Both the position numbers and the translations under genes were made by a program. Positions 37,548 to 50,300 of a stretch of DNA of 64,000 nt are shown in pieces. Location of the stretch: NCBI RefSeq assembly GCF_000203815.1, contig NW_004457723.1:1844400-1908399 (forward strand), written 5' to 3'. Below the pieces are notes generated by a model. The model searched no databases and was not told the origin of the DNA. It saw only the letters and a program-made list of their open reading frames with translations. Each line of letters starts with the position of its first letter. Position 1 is the first letter of the stretch. This DNA comes from Cavenderia fasciculata (taxonomy: Eukaryota; Evosea; Eumycetozoa; Acytosteliales; Cavenderiaceae).

Positions 37548-38375
37548 ATTATTTAATATTAAAATTAAATAAAACATACATATAAATATATAAACAAAAA
37601 TAATAATAATAATAATAACACTAATACTTATTATTTATTATCTTGAAATATATATATTTATATTTATTCTAATCTTATCTTGTCTTGTCACACGATAGTG
37701 ATCTATTATTTATTCAAACCCCTGGGTTTTTAAAAAACAATGCTGCAAACTACGGTAGATCTTCATCGACCTTGAAAAAGAGATGCATTTGACCAGAGAA
37801 TTCTCAGGAGAAAAATTTTCAAGTCAAATTCAATTTTTGCTTAATATGGATTGAGATTAGATATTATATTTAATTATATACATAGAGAGAAATATAATAT
37901 ATATTTGTGTACAAATAGTAAATCAATAAATATTTATATTATTCGATATTCATATTAGTGCTATGGACAATAAAAACTAATAGAAAACACACTTTGTATG
38001 TTGGAAAAAAATATTATGTGTGTCCAAAAAATAACAGACGACCTCTCCCAAAGACAAGAGAAACTAATTAATATCAGCTTTCTATTCTTTTGTATTTTTC
38101 ACATTTTAAACTTTATTCTTTTCTACTACAACAACAACTACAACTACTAAACAAGGTCCAATCAATCAATCAATCTATTTAGCAGAGGGTTCAACATCAA
38201 TAGTCATTATTATCTATCTATCTATCAAACAAACAATCTCTTTTTCTTTTCCTCTTTTATTAGCAATATATAAACAACACTTAGAATACAAATATTAACA
38301 ATAGCATAGATAGCGTAGAGTCGACAATCAACAACAACTACAACAACAAACAACATATATATATAATTTTCAATC
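37548..38375. other. Intergenic region upstream of rab21
   Basis: AT-rich spacer between two plus-strand genes. The last ~150 bp are CAA-rich leader sequence typical of dictyostelid 5' UTRs. No gene is seen. Confidence 0.5.
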
Positions 38376-39428
38376 ATGTCTGAAGCAGAGAAGAGTTTCA
38401 AAGTAGTCCTTCTAGGTGAAGGTAAGTTTAATAATAAATGAGAGAGACTTGTGGATTGTTGTTGATACTAATCTCGATTCACATTATCATTCATTATCAT
38501 TCTTCATTCATTATTATTATTATTATTATTATTATGACAAATCAAAATAATCATAGGTTGTGTTGGAAAGACATCAATAGTTTTAAGATACATTCAAAAT
38601 ACATTTGTAGATAAACATGTTATGACACAACATGCTGGTTTCTTTCAAAAGAATATAAATATAGCAGGAAAGAGAGTTGGTCTAACTATTTGGGATACCG
38701 TAAGTAGATATATATATATATAGCTAGCTATAGTTTGGAGAGAGAGTAGACAGGACAGTGTCAAAGTCGACAAAGAAGAAGAAGAAGAAGATCGATCTTT
38801 GACACTATCACTCTAAACTACAACCATACAATACGAATTGTTGACAACATCACTAACAATAGCATAACACCACTTTGCACCATCTCCTTTTATTTCAGGC
38901 CGGACAAGAAAGATTCCATGCTTTAGGTCCAATTTATTATAGAGGTTCACAAGGTGCTATTGTAGTATACGATATTACAGATGCAGATTCATATACAAAG
39001 GCAAAGAATTGGATTAAGGAGCTAAAGGCAATGTTGGGCAATGATATTGTGCTCTGTTTGATTGGAAATAAGTGTGATTTGGAAAAGTCTAGAGTAATTA
39101 CTTTGGAAGAATCGGAAGCATATGCTGCTTCAGTTGGTGCCAAACATTATGGCACATCTGCAAAATTAAACAAAGGTGTTGAAGAGTTATTCTTGGATTT
39201 AACTAAAAGTAAATTTAATTACATTATAATATATTATATTTGACTTAGACCTCTTCTGGATGACTAACATTTCTTTTTAATTGTATAGGAATGTTAACTA
39301 AAAGTACAGCTATACCAACCATTTCAGGATCATCAAATCAAGGAGCAACAACATCGAATAGACAAGACAGAATCCCAATCGTTCCAGAAAATGAAAATAG
39401 TCAAGAGGGAAAGACCTGTTGCAAATAA
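38376..39428 (+). CDS. rab21: Rab21 small GTPase
   Basis: Four exons (38376-38421, 38557-38699, 38899-39208, 39289-39428) encode about 212 residues. All G motifs are intact: P-loop LLGEGCVGKTS (split by intron 1), [28 protein letters not shown] and TSAK. Features that separate Rab21 from Rab5 and Rab22 are GEGCVGKTS, the switch region KHVMTQHAGFFQKN and SVGAKHYGTSAKLNKGVEEL. The C-terminus has a CC pair one residue from the end, suitable for geranylgeranylation. Rab21 acts on early endosomes and in integrin and cell-adhesion traffic; in D. discoideum it is linked to phagocytosis. Intron 2 contains a hairpin (listed separately). Confidence 0.92.
38757..38806 (+). repeat. Inverted repeat inside rab21 intron 2
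   Basis: AGTGTCAAAG at 38757-38766 and CTTTGACACT at 38797-38806 are exact reverse complements around a GAA-rich loop. Partly paired flanks (GTTTGGAG with CTCTAAAC) extend the fold. Confidence 0.7.
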
Positions 39429-39964
39429 AATAATAATAATACAATTGTTCATAGTTTTTTTAAAATAATCACATAATAGTCAAAGTCAAAACAACAAATT
39501 AAATCCAACCATGAAGAGTTAACTCTCTCTCTCTCCAAATTACTTCTCTCCTCCAAAAGATAGACGAAGGTTCATTTCCACCTGTCGACGGTCAAACAAC
39601 AATAATAACAACAAAAAACAATCTTTTCAAATAGAGATTGCTAGGGATGATAAACTCTTCCCATCTCCTCGTATATAAATATAAATGTATAATAATATAT
39701 TATATCTTCTTCTTCTTTTCTTTATTATACTATAACTTTATTTGATTAAAGATCTTTTCAGAGACAAATTTAATATTAAGATTTTTTTATGACCCCGTAT
39801 ACTTAGAAATTGATTTTTTTCATTGTCTTTGCTCTTTCAATTCATTTGACAAACAGACACAGATAGAAGAGTTAATTATTCAATTTATACAGAGAATAGA
39901 GATAGATAGGTAGAGTAGAGAGAGAGATTTAATTATTGATAATATTATATAATCTTTTTAAAAA
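39429..39964. other. Intergenic region upstream of polk
   Basis: AT-rich spacer with TC and GA-rich leader tracts close to the polk start. No gene is seen. Confidence 0.5.
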
Positions 39965-40913
39965 ATGAGTGCAAGACCAGTTGAATTTAAAGCAGGTATG
40001 GAGTCTGTTGATTTGGAGATGATCAATAGCATGTTGGATGCCTTTTCACAAGGTTCATACTTTCAAGCAAAGTTTAGAAGAGATGAAGAAAAGACTAGAA
40101 AGTATTGTGAAGGTTTATTGCGTAAACTTCGTACTATTCCTCGAACCAATGACTACTTTGAAGGCGTAGACAAGTACATTGCCGATTTGGAAAGAACAAG
40201 AGACATGTCTAGAACCTATTTACATCTAGATATGGACGCTTATTATGCACACGTCGAAGAGAATGACAATCCCTCTCTAAAGGGAAAACCAGTTGCCGTC
40301 GGGTCAATGGATATGCTGGTCACATCGAATTATGTGGCAAGAAAATATGGTATTCGTTCTGGTATTCCTGGTGTTTTGGCACTCAAAATCTGCCCATCTT
40401 TAATCATCCTCCCTCAAAGAATGGATCGTTATAGAGAAGTCAGTGCTATCATTAGAAATCAAATGCAATTATTTGATGAAAACTTTATTGTATGTTTTTA
40501 AAAAAAGAAAAAGGAAAAAGGGAATCATTATTTAATATTAACTAATGTTTATTCATTTATATTTATAGTCACCATCACTGGATGAAGGTTGTGTTGATAT
40601 TACAAATGTATTAAAAGACAATCCATCTTTAAAATCAACTGATATTGCAAAATTACTTCAACAAAAGATTTTAGAGTAGGTTAAAACTAAAAAAGAAAAA
40701 CAATTCTTTTAAATCATATTAACAATTAGTTATTTTAGAAATACAAATTTAACATGTAGTATGGGCGTAGCACCATCACCATTATTGGCAAAAATGTGTA
40801 GTGAAACAAATAAACCAAATGGTTATTTTGTTTTAGATAAAGATCCAAAGAAATGTAAAGAATTTGTTTCAACTATTTCAGTATGTAGAAAAGAAAAAAG
40901 AAAAAAAAAGGAT

Positions 40914-40972
<59 letters not shown>

Positions 40973-41658
40973 TTTGAAGGTAAAAAAAATACCAGGGGTT
41001 GGGTAAAACTAGACATAGATTATTAGAAATGTTGGGATTAAATAATGTTGAAGATGTATTGGAAAACAAATATGATCTATTTTATATTCTACCAGAGACA
41101 CATCGTGATCTTTTATTCAAGCATGCTCTATGTATCCCTATACCACCACAATCAACACAATACTTTTTACTTCGAAAGAGAACTCAAATCTCAAAGGAAA
41201 AGAGCTGTAAAGAAATCTATGATGAAAACGATCTCAATGATCTTTTAGAAAATATGTATTTGGACGCAATCAAAATGTTATATAATGAACAAAAAATCGT
41301 ATGTCAAACAAAATGTTATTAATATTTTTAAATATATTTTATATTTATACTTTCTTTTTTCTTTTTTTAGGCTTATGGAATGGTAGTTAAAATGACTGAT
41401 TTTAAGCTAAATGTACAAAATTATCCATTTTCTTTGCACTCTGCAGTACCAGCACCAGTCATTGATCAGGATGGTTTTATTGTTCGCAACAAAGATGACC
41501 CAACACCCAACGATCTAGTACCAGAGAATGAAATCACCTTTCAAGATAATTGTCTATTCATTCGTCAAAACTTTTTCACTGTTGCCAAGACTGCACTGCA
41601 GTGGGCACAGGTCAGAAGTGTTGGTTTGAGATTGGTCAATCTTTACGAGTTGGAATAA
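39965..41658 (+). CDS. polk: DNA polymerase kappa (Y family, translesion)
   Basis: Five exons (39965-40489, 40569-40675, 40739-40880, about 40980-41298, 41371-41658) encode about 460 residues. The N-clasp-type start (FKAGMESVDLEMINSMLDAF) is followed by the catalytic core HLDMDAYYAHVE, VGSMDMLVTSNYVARKYG and SLDEGCVDIT, then the thumb (SMGVAPSPLLAKMCSETNKP) and the little finger to the C-terminus. The zinc-finger tail of vertebrate Pol kappa is absent. The protein bypasses bulky minor-groove DNA lesions. The join at exon 4 is uncertain. With an acceptor at 40978-40979 the HhH segment VKKIPG is present but a GGGG run shifts the frame. With an acceptor at 40994-40995 the frame is restored but VKKIP is lost. 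Intron 3 is mostly a (TTTA)n microsatellite. Confidence 0.88.
40912..40975 (+). repeat. (TTTA)n microsatellite in polk intron 3
   Basis: About 16 perfect TTTA units fill most of the third intron, ending just before the uncertain acceptor sites. Confidence 0.95.
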
Positions 41659-41742
41659 TCAAAAAGTTTAATATTCTTACTTTGTTTTAGATATCAATAA
41701 CACCCACCATTCTAATAAATTGTGTAAATTAATTAAGTAGAT

Positions 41743-41765
41743 TTATTTTATTGATTGGATTTGGA

Positions 41766-41806
<41 letters not shown>

Positions 41807-43620
41807 TTGTTCTTATTCTTCCTAGAATAAACCCATTTACGATATAATTTGTTTGCACTCTTGTAAAATGTTCCAATGAATTGAAAGTTGCTTTGAAATA
41901 AACGGGCTCCAGTGCCTGGGGACAAAGTCAAAGGTGATCTTGTGGAGCCCGTTTAAATTGATCGGTCGAATGGTGGTTGTGGTGCAATAACACCAATTCT
42001 TTTACTTGTGGATTATGTTTGCTGATTACGGCAACATTGTAGTTTGGTGACGCCAGACGGAAGAATGGATCGCATTTGTTCGTCTCTATATCTCGATGAC
42101 CCATGTTTTGGTGGACGTTGGTAGCCACTACCGACAAGGATTCTGAGATGTCTGAGTTTTGGTAATCTATCCAACATTGGAATGACACCAAGTGAGTTGA
42201 TTGATACTGCTTCCAATGATTGCAAAATTGGCCAACTATTTGGATCGCCAGTCTCTTGTTGAAATAGAAATTGGTTATCTGGGTGGAAATAGTAGAGTTT
42301 TTTAAGTGGTTTAATTGACTGATGGCTTTACCACTTTCCACGTCTATTTTCCATTTGGATAGATCCAATGAAGTAAGAGATTGCAAACGAGCAAACGAGA
42401 GTAATAGATTTTCGGCACCAGGTAAAAAAAATTGAAAGACACGAGTCATTTGTTGTCACATATCGTAAGATGGATAGGGAACATAAAAGGTATTTAAGTT
42501 TGGCATTTGTTGTGGTGGATGCATCTTGCTGATTTGAATTGTGTTGGCTAGATCTGGTTTGAGTTTGATTGGATTTTCACACCAATCCTTTGGAAGTATG
42601 AGTTTCACAATCCCTGGTTGAAGAATATCCAAGAGTTTGCGTCTCTTAATAGTCGGACATGTCTTTACTTTTAAACTTATCGATGTTAGATTCTTGAATT
42701 GGGCGATCCATTCGACTTTAAATAAATTTTCAAATAGTGGTATGCGTGCATTGGACATTCATTTTTGATTCTTTGTGTTGCTCCAACAGCGGTTGATAGA
42801 CTGGCCACATTTGATAATGTTCAAACATTTGATAATTTGGTGGTTGCGATCGTAGAGTATCAACCAATCGATGACTATAGTAACAAGTACATATAGAAGA
42901 TTCATTCCAAACTAGATCGAGTATTTTACTTATGATTGACCACGGTAATGAATATCCAACCGATCCTGATGTAATCACATAAAGGATTATTGAATTGAGC
43001 CATTTTTTCTTTTAATTTCATTCTATCTCGAACCTTTTCTTCTCGATAATTTTGTATCTCTATAATAGTTTTGATAATCCTATCTTTGGTATGACTCTTT
43101 GGCTCATCAATATCTATTGATTGACAAATCAAAGTAAATGTTTCTTTTGTTTACTTTTCAATTCATCCTCGGTGTAGTACATTTGTGTAACTTGATATTG
43201 AAAAAAAAGGGTTAGTCATATGAATGCATGTCATTATTTCTTGTATCGATATTTACCATTTCCTTCATCGTCATTGTCATCAACATGATTATCATTTATA
43301 ATTCTCTTGTTGTTCATATTCATCATCATATATGATGATGTTGTCTTTGATTGCAATATTTCTATTTGTTCATCGATGGAACGCTGATTTGCTATACTAT
43401 TATACTTTTATTAACAATGTTTGGTAGTATTTAGAATGTTTGTCCTATGAGTAGTTGTAGTTGTACTTGTTGTAGTAGTTGTTGTTTCTTCTTCCATACC
43501 CGACAATATTACATCATCATTATTATTAATATCATCGTGTTCTACATTGTTATTGGTATTATTATCAGTGTTGCACTGACCCCTGTTTACAAATTGAAAT
43601 GTATTCCTTCTTTGTTTCAT
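41743..43620 (-). pseudogene. Two-module SAP/F-box-like/LRR family, copy 1 (degenerate)
   Basis: The 5' exon (start ATG 43620, MKQRRNTFQFVNRG, then a Thr tract) is out of frame at TTKHC near 43411. The next section (about 43160-42930) carries the SAP-like region and NPLCDY, and a frame change near 42976 leads to YSLPWSIISKILDLVW and ESSICTCYY. Most of module 1 after the Cys motif is deleted, since CPMH is replaced by an out-of-frame CTHTT. LRR-like parts follow (42456-42758 and 41928-42449), then a frame shift into the conserved C-terminal block FQSNFQFIGTFYKSANKLY and KWVYSRKN ending at 41743. Module 2's F-box-like helix is missing. Several independent breaks make this a clear pseudogene. 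Confidence 0.75.
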
Positions 43621-43815
43621 TATTACTTGAACATATAATTAGAATAATAATAATCGTCTCATGCATTTGTGATGTTCATTAAAGTGCATAAATTGTGCTT
43701 TTGCAAAAAAAACAAACAAAAAACAGCAAAACTAGTTAATCTGAACTTCATTTCCAGGATACCCCCTTTACTTTATTTTGGATTTAAAATATTTAGAAAG
43801 ATTAATATTTATTGT

Positions 43816-46800
43816 TTAGTTATTCTTTCTAATATAAACCCATTTGTAATGAACGATACCATTATCTTGAGTACTTGTGTAAAAGGTGCCAATAAATTGA
43901 AAGTTGTTTTGATGTGAAATAAATGGACGGCTATACTTGATGACATATCTTTCTGATGGTTACCTTTTGGATATTGTCATAGGGCAGATAAAATTGATTG
44001 TCAGACAGGTTATTGCGTGTCATATTATTGGGTAACAACACCAATTCGTTCACATGTGGATTGTTTTTGCTGATATTGACAATAGTAGAATCGGTGAATG
44101 ATAGTTTGGTGACACAAGGTGGAAGATTGGTTGATTGTAGTTCAGCCACATCCAGATAATGATATCTACCACCGACAATGATTCTTAGATGTCTGAGTTT
44201 TGGTAATCTATCCAACATTGGAATGACATCAAATGAGTTAATTGATACTGCTTCCAATGATTTTGTTAGTGGCCATTCATTTGGATCATCTTTATCACCA
44301 CCATCTCGATGTGCTTTGAATAGAAATTGATTGTCTTTGAAATTATAGTATAACTTTTGAAGTGGTATATTCTTTAAATCGTCGATAGCTATTCCACTGT
44401 CCGTGTCGAGTTCTAAATTTGATAGATTCAAACAAGTAAGATATTCAAAACCAACCAACCCGAGGAATAGTTTGGTAGGACTAGGCAGTTTTGAATATTG
44501 CCACTTTGATTCGAATTTCAAACTTTGTATCTTTGAATAGTGATCAGCTTGAAGAAACTCCCATGTATTTTCCACAAAATGATTTGGTAGGTCGATTGTA
44601 AAAGTTTCTATTGATTTACCCAAAAGACAATATTGATTTGAAAAGTGTTGATGTTGTAGTTGTACGTCTATTTCCGATACTTGAAGCAGACAATGAGCAT
44701 TCTTGATTAGATTTTTTGAAATAAAAGAAAATAGTCTCTTGCATGTCATTGACAATCCAAATCGAAGTCTATTTACTTGTTGTAGCACATTTTCACATGT
44801 GTATGTATTCATATTTGGGACAGAATCCTTGTGTATGGGACATATTTATTTGACTTTGATAAACTCTTGAGATTGTTTGATATAATCTGCAAAAGTTATA
44901 TCCCCTATTGTCTCATTTGCCATCTCACATGTACAATAATAACTATTCCAAGAGTATCTGACTATCTTTTCGATTAAATAGTAGGGAAGTGTTGGGTTGT
45001 TGGCAATTGTTATTTTACATAAATTCTCGACTTCTTCAAGTGGTGGTTTAATGATTGTTATATCTGGTGTTGTTGTTGTTTTAATAAATTGAAGATTTCT
45101 TTTTGATGATGTTGATCCTTTGAATCTAGCTCCATGATATTCATATCCAAGTCTTTTAAATGAATTTATCGTTTTATCTGTTATTTCTTGGTGGGTGGTG
45201 ATAATGAGTTGATCCACATTCAATCCATTAAAAATATTGGTTTGAATAGAATTGGGATTCAAAGAATTTTGGGTTGTAGTGAGTTTTAAAATTGAAATGT
45301 TCGGTGGAACAATAAGTTCTATTGATGGTTTGTGATCGCATTTAACTAGTTTGGTCACATTTGGATGATTAAACGATGACATGTTGTATTCTGAAGAGGG
45401 GATGTGAAATGTGTGCAAGTTTGGCATTTGATTTGGTGGATGAATGTTGCTCACTTGAATTGTGTTGGCTAGTTCAGTTTTGAGTGAGATTGGTTCAACA
45501 CACCAAAGGTTTGGAAGTAATAGTTTAACCATCCCTAGTTGAATAAGATCCAATAATTCTTGTCTATTTGTATTTTCAGATGAACATTTTAAATTGAGTG
45601 ATGTGAGATTCTTGAATTTAGACACGAATGATAGTTTCATTCTATAGTTTGGTATTGTGAGTGATTTGATATTCTTAAATTGACGGATTATAAACTTGAA
45701 ATACTGAGGTTGGGGTATGATAAGGATATTTTGGAAAGAGATCTTTTCAACATGGGATAACATCGATGTGTTCTGGTTGGCAAATACATCTTCGGTCAGG
45801 CTTTTAGTCAATTTAAGTTGTTTTGGTGCTTTAATTGGGCAATATTGATTGTTGAGGTGATTCCATGTGTCTGGAGTGAATCCAAGTCGAACATTGGCAA
45901 AGTTTTTGGATGACAGAAATTGGTTGACTCTTTTTGAAATACCAAGTAGTTGGTATCTCCATTTGTTGGAGTCATTGCGAGAATAGGCAATGAATGGTGT
46001 ATATATGTTGATTAATGGCTCCACACCATTCAAATAGTGGTATGCGTGCATTGGACATTTCATTCTTGATTCTTTGTACTCGTCCAACATTGGTTGAAAG
46101 ACTGGCCACATTTGATAGTAATCAAAGGCGCCTAAATGTTGTTGGGATTGTTGCGATCGCACAATATGTCCTTGTGGCAGTTGTAGAGTACTCGTGAATC
46201 TATCACTAAAGTAACAAGTACAAATAGAAGATTCAGTCCAAACTTGATCGAGTATTCTACTGATGATTGGCCACGGTAATGAATATTCGAGTGATCCCTT
46301 GTTAAAGTCACATAAAGGATTATTGTCAACCATTTTCTCTTTGAATGTTAATCGATCTTTTTGAGTCTTGATAATCCTTCCAATGATCACATCTTTGGTT
46401 TGATTATTTGGTGCATCGACACCCAACTCTTGACAAATTAAAAGTAAATCTTTTTTAAGTTTACTCTTTAAATCATTCTCTGTGTATATTGCTCTGCTTT
46501 CTTTGATTCATTTGATTAAAAGTATTTGTGTTAATTATGAATATATATATATATCTATCGTTAATAACTTGCTTGATATTTACTCTTTTCTTCTTCAACA
46601 TGATCATCATCTTCTGCATCTTCATCGTGAAATCTCTTGTTATTATTATTAAATTGTGATGCTGATGATCTCTTTCTTTGTTGATCGATGTCTTTTGTTT
46701 TATTATGATTGATGTTATTATCAGTCGTTGAGTCTACACTATTATTACTATTCTTTCTTCTTTTAGTAACATGTTTGGTATTATTGTTAATCTTTGTAGT

Positions 46801-47276
46801 AGTAGTAGTCGTTCGTAGTGAGAGCAAAAATGGGTTTTAATCATTTAGGGTTGAAATGAATCTAAAACCACTTGATTTTTTGACAATCGATCATATTTCT
46901 ACATTCTATGATATAATATGTCAATTGTGGAAAAAAAAAAAAAAAGCATCATCTCTTTCCTCATGTGGCAAATTTTGCTGGAAAAAAAATATAAAGAATA
47001 AAATCAAAAAGGTGGAAGTAGGTGAAAACTCCCAATAAGGGTATTTTGCTCGAAAAAAAATAAAAATAATCGAAAATAATAAAGTTTTTCGAAGCTTCGC
47101 TCAAAGTCCTAAATGATGACCACTCTTTCTACGGTTTCCTCTAAATCTATATCTATTACTTCATGATTCTTATCCAAGGTTGCATCATCCTCCTCATTGT
47201 TATTATTATTATTGCTATCACTGTTACTACTATGACTCCTGTTTACAAATTGAAATGTATTCTTTCTTTGTTTCAT
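43816..47276 (-). pseudogene. Two-module SAP/F-box-like/LRR family, copy 2 (nonsense codon, insertion, 3' frame change)
   Basis: The start ATG at 47276 opens MKQRKNTFQFVNRSH. About 300 bp of foreign sequence then interrupts exon 1 (see separate entry) before TKHVTKRRKNSNNSVDS. Exon 2 carries the SAP-like helices, module 1 (SLPWPIISRILDQVW, SSICTCYFSD, CPMHAYHYLN, GISKRVNQFLSS, HLNNQYCPI) and its leucine-rich strands. Module 2 starts with LPYYLIEKIVRYSWNSYYCTC. A TAA at 44846-44848 stands where copy 3 has a serine codon (AKSICPIH), after which the same frame continues through LRFGLSMTCKRLFSFISKNL and HFSNQYCLLGKSIETF. A 1-nt change near 43931 shifts the last ~40 residues (RPFISHQNNFQFIGTFYTS). 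Three lesions point to a pseudogene. Confidence 0.8.
46810..47135. mobile_element. ~300-bp insertion with 10-bp inverted ends in copy 2 exon 1
   Basis: Compared with copy 3, this stretch is extra. Near its ends ATCATTTAGG (46840-46849) and CCTAAATGAT (47108-47117) are exact inverted repeats. The interior has an A15 run, no long open frame and a TTCGAAGCTTCG palindrome near 47090. It could be a small non-autonomous DNA element. The exact borders and target duplication are not clear. Confidence 0.45.
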
Positions 47277-47392
47277 TATTACTTTAACAAATGATTAAAT
47301 AAAAAATTTGTTGCCTGTCTTGAAAAAATGATATCACCATCTTCCATTTTCTTTATTGTATAAATATTAATATTATCATTTTAGAATAATAT

Positions 47393-50300
47393 TTATTGAT
47401 TTGTTTGGTTTGAATGATAGGATAGATAATTTTGGTTATTATTCTTTCTAATATAAACCCATTTGTAATGAACAATACCATTTTCTTGAGTATTTGTGTA
47501 AAAGGTGCCAACAAATTGAAAGTTGTTTTGATGTGAAATAAATGGACGGCTATACCTGCGAGCCTGATAACATATCTTTCTGATGGTGACCTTTTGGATA
47601 TTGTCATAGGTGAGATAAAATTGATTGTCAGACAGGTTATTGGATAACTGCACCAATTCATTCACTTGTGTATTAAATAGGCTGATCTTTGCAATATGGG
47701 GATCTTGGAATGATAGTTTGGTTACACGAGGTGGAAAATTAATTGATTCGAGTTGTTTTTCCCATTCATGATATTCACCCAAAATGATTCTAAGATGTCT
47801 GAGTTTTGGTAATCTATCCAACATTGGAATGACTTCAAGTGAGTTGATTGATACTGCTTCCAATGATTTTGTAAGTGGCCAACTATTTGGATCATCACCA
47901 TCACCATCTTTTTTTTGTGGTTTGAATAGAAATTGATTATCTTTGTAATTGTAGAATAGTTTTCTAAGTGGTATTATTTTTAATTGACTGATATCCATTC
48001 CACTTTCAGGATCCAAATGAAAATTTGATAGATCCAAACAAGTAAGAGAATCGAAAATAACCAACATGAGGAATAGATTGGTAGGAATAGGCAAATTTAA
48101 TTGTTCCGACCTTGATTCGAATTTGAAACATTGTATCTTTGAATAGTGATCGGCGTCAAGAAAATCCCAACTTTTGATTTTTGGTGGTAGGGAAGGGTAT
48201 GGTAGGTCGATTGTTAGAGTTGAGATTGACTTACCCAAAAGACAATATTGATTTGAAAAGTGTTGATGTTGAAGTTGTATGTTTGATTCTTGAAGAAGAC
48301 AATGAGCATTCTTGATTAGAGATTTTGAAATAAAAGAAAATAATCTCTTGCATGTTAATGAAAATCCAAATCGAAGTCTATTTACTTGTTGTAGCATATT
48401 TTCACCTTTGTATGTATTCATATTTGGGGCACGATCCTTATGTATGGGACATATTGATTTGGCTTTGATAAACTCTTGAGATTGCTTGATAAAATCTGCA
48501 TAATTTCTAGATTGGCTTGTTTCATTTGCCATATCACAAGTACAATAATAACTATTCCATGAATATTTGACTATCTTTTCAATCAAGTAGTAGGGAAGTG
48601 TTGAGTTGTTACCCACTATTGCATAACTTGTATAACTGGGACATAAATCTATTACTTCAAGTGGTTTTGGTGTTGTTTTAATTATAATGTCAGGTGTTGG
48701 TGTTGTTGTTTTAATAAATTGAAGATTTCTTTTTGATGATGTTGATCCTTTGAATCTAGCTCCATGATATTCATATCCAAGTCTTTTAAATGAATTTATC
48801 GTTTTATCTGTTATTTCGGTATGACATGTTATAATGAGTTGGTTGACATTCAATCCATCAAAAATATTGGTTTGAATAGAATTGGGATTCAAAGAATTTT
48901 GGGTTTGTAGTGAGTTTTAAAATTGAAATGTTCGGTGGAACAATAAGTTCTATTGATGGTTGGTGATCGCATTTAACTAGTTTGGTCACGTTTGGATGAT
49001 TAAACGATGACATGTTGTATTCTGAAGAGGGGATGTGAAATGTGTGCAAGTTTGGCATTTGATTTGGTGGATGAATGTTGCTCACTTGAATTGTGTTGGC
49101 TAGTTCAGTTTTGAGTGAGATTGGTTCAACACACCAAAGGTTTGGAAGTAATAGTTTAACCATCCCTAGTTGAAGAATATTCAATAATTCATTTCTATTT
49201 GTATTCTCAGAGGAGCATTTTAAATTGAGTGATGTGAGATTCTTGAATTTAGACACGAATGATAGTTTCATTCTATAGTTTGGTATTGTGAGTGATTTGA
49301 TATTCTTAAATTGACGGATCAAGTATTTGAAATATTGGGGTTGGATAAAGATATTGTCAAGAGAGATCTTTTCGACCGAGGATAACATCGATGTGTTCTG
49401 GTTGGCAAATACATCTTCGGTCAGGCTTTTAGTCAATTTAAGTTGTTTTGGTGCTTTAATTGGGCAATATTGATTGTTGAGGTGATTCCATGTGTCTGGA
49501 GTGAATCCAAGTCGAACATTGGCAAAGTGTTTGGATGACAGAAATTGGTTGACTCTTTTTGAAATACAAAGTAGTTGGTATCTCCATTTGTTGGAGTCAT
49601 TACTTGTTTTGGCAATGAATGGTGTATATATGTTGATTAATGGATGTACATCATTCAAATGGTGATACGTATGCATAGGACATTTCATTCTTGATTCTTT
49701 GTACTCGTCCAACAACGGTTGATAGACTGGCCACATTTGATAGTAATCAAAAGCAACAAAACACCAACCATATTGTCCTTGTGGCAGTTGTAGAGTACTC
49801 GTGAATTGATCACTAAAGTAACAAGTACAAACAGAAGATTCAGTCCAAACTTGATCGAGTATTCTACTGATAATTGGCCATGGTAATGAATATTCAAGTG
49901 ATCCTTTGTTAAAGTCACATAAAGGATTGTTATCAATCATTTTCTCTTTAAATGTCAATCTATCGTTTTGAGATTTGATAATCCTTCCAATGATAACATC
50001 TTTGGTTTGATTCATTGATGCATCTATCCTCGATGATTGACAAATTAAAAGTAAATCTTTTTTAAGTTTAATCTTCAATTCACTCTCTGTGTAGACTCTA
50101 CTTTCCCCTTTTAAAAAATGAAAAGTATATGTGTTAATAATGAATCTATTTAATATATAGTCAACAATGGATATTTACTCTTTTCCTCATCATCATCATC
50201 ATCATCATCTGTTTCATCTTCATTTTGAATTCTCTTGTTATTATTATTGATTTGTGATGCTGATGATCTCTTTCTTTGTTGGTTGATATCTTTTGTTTTA

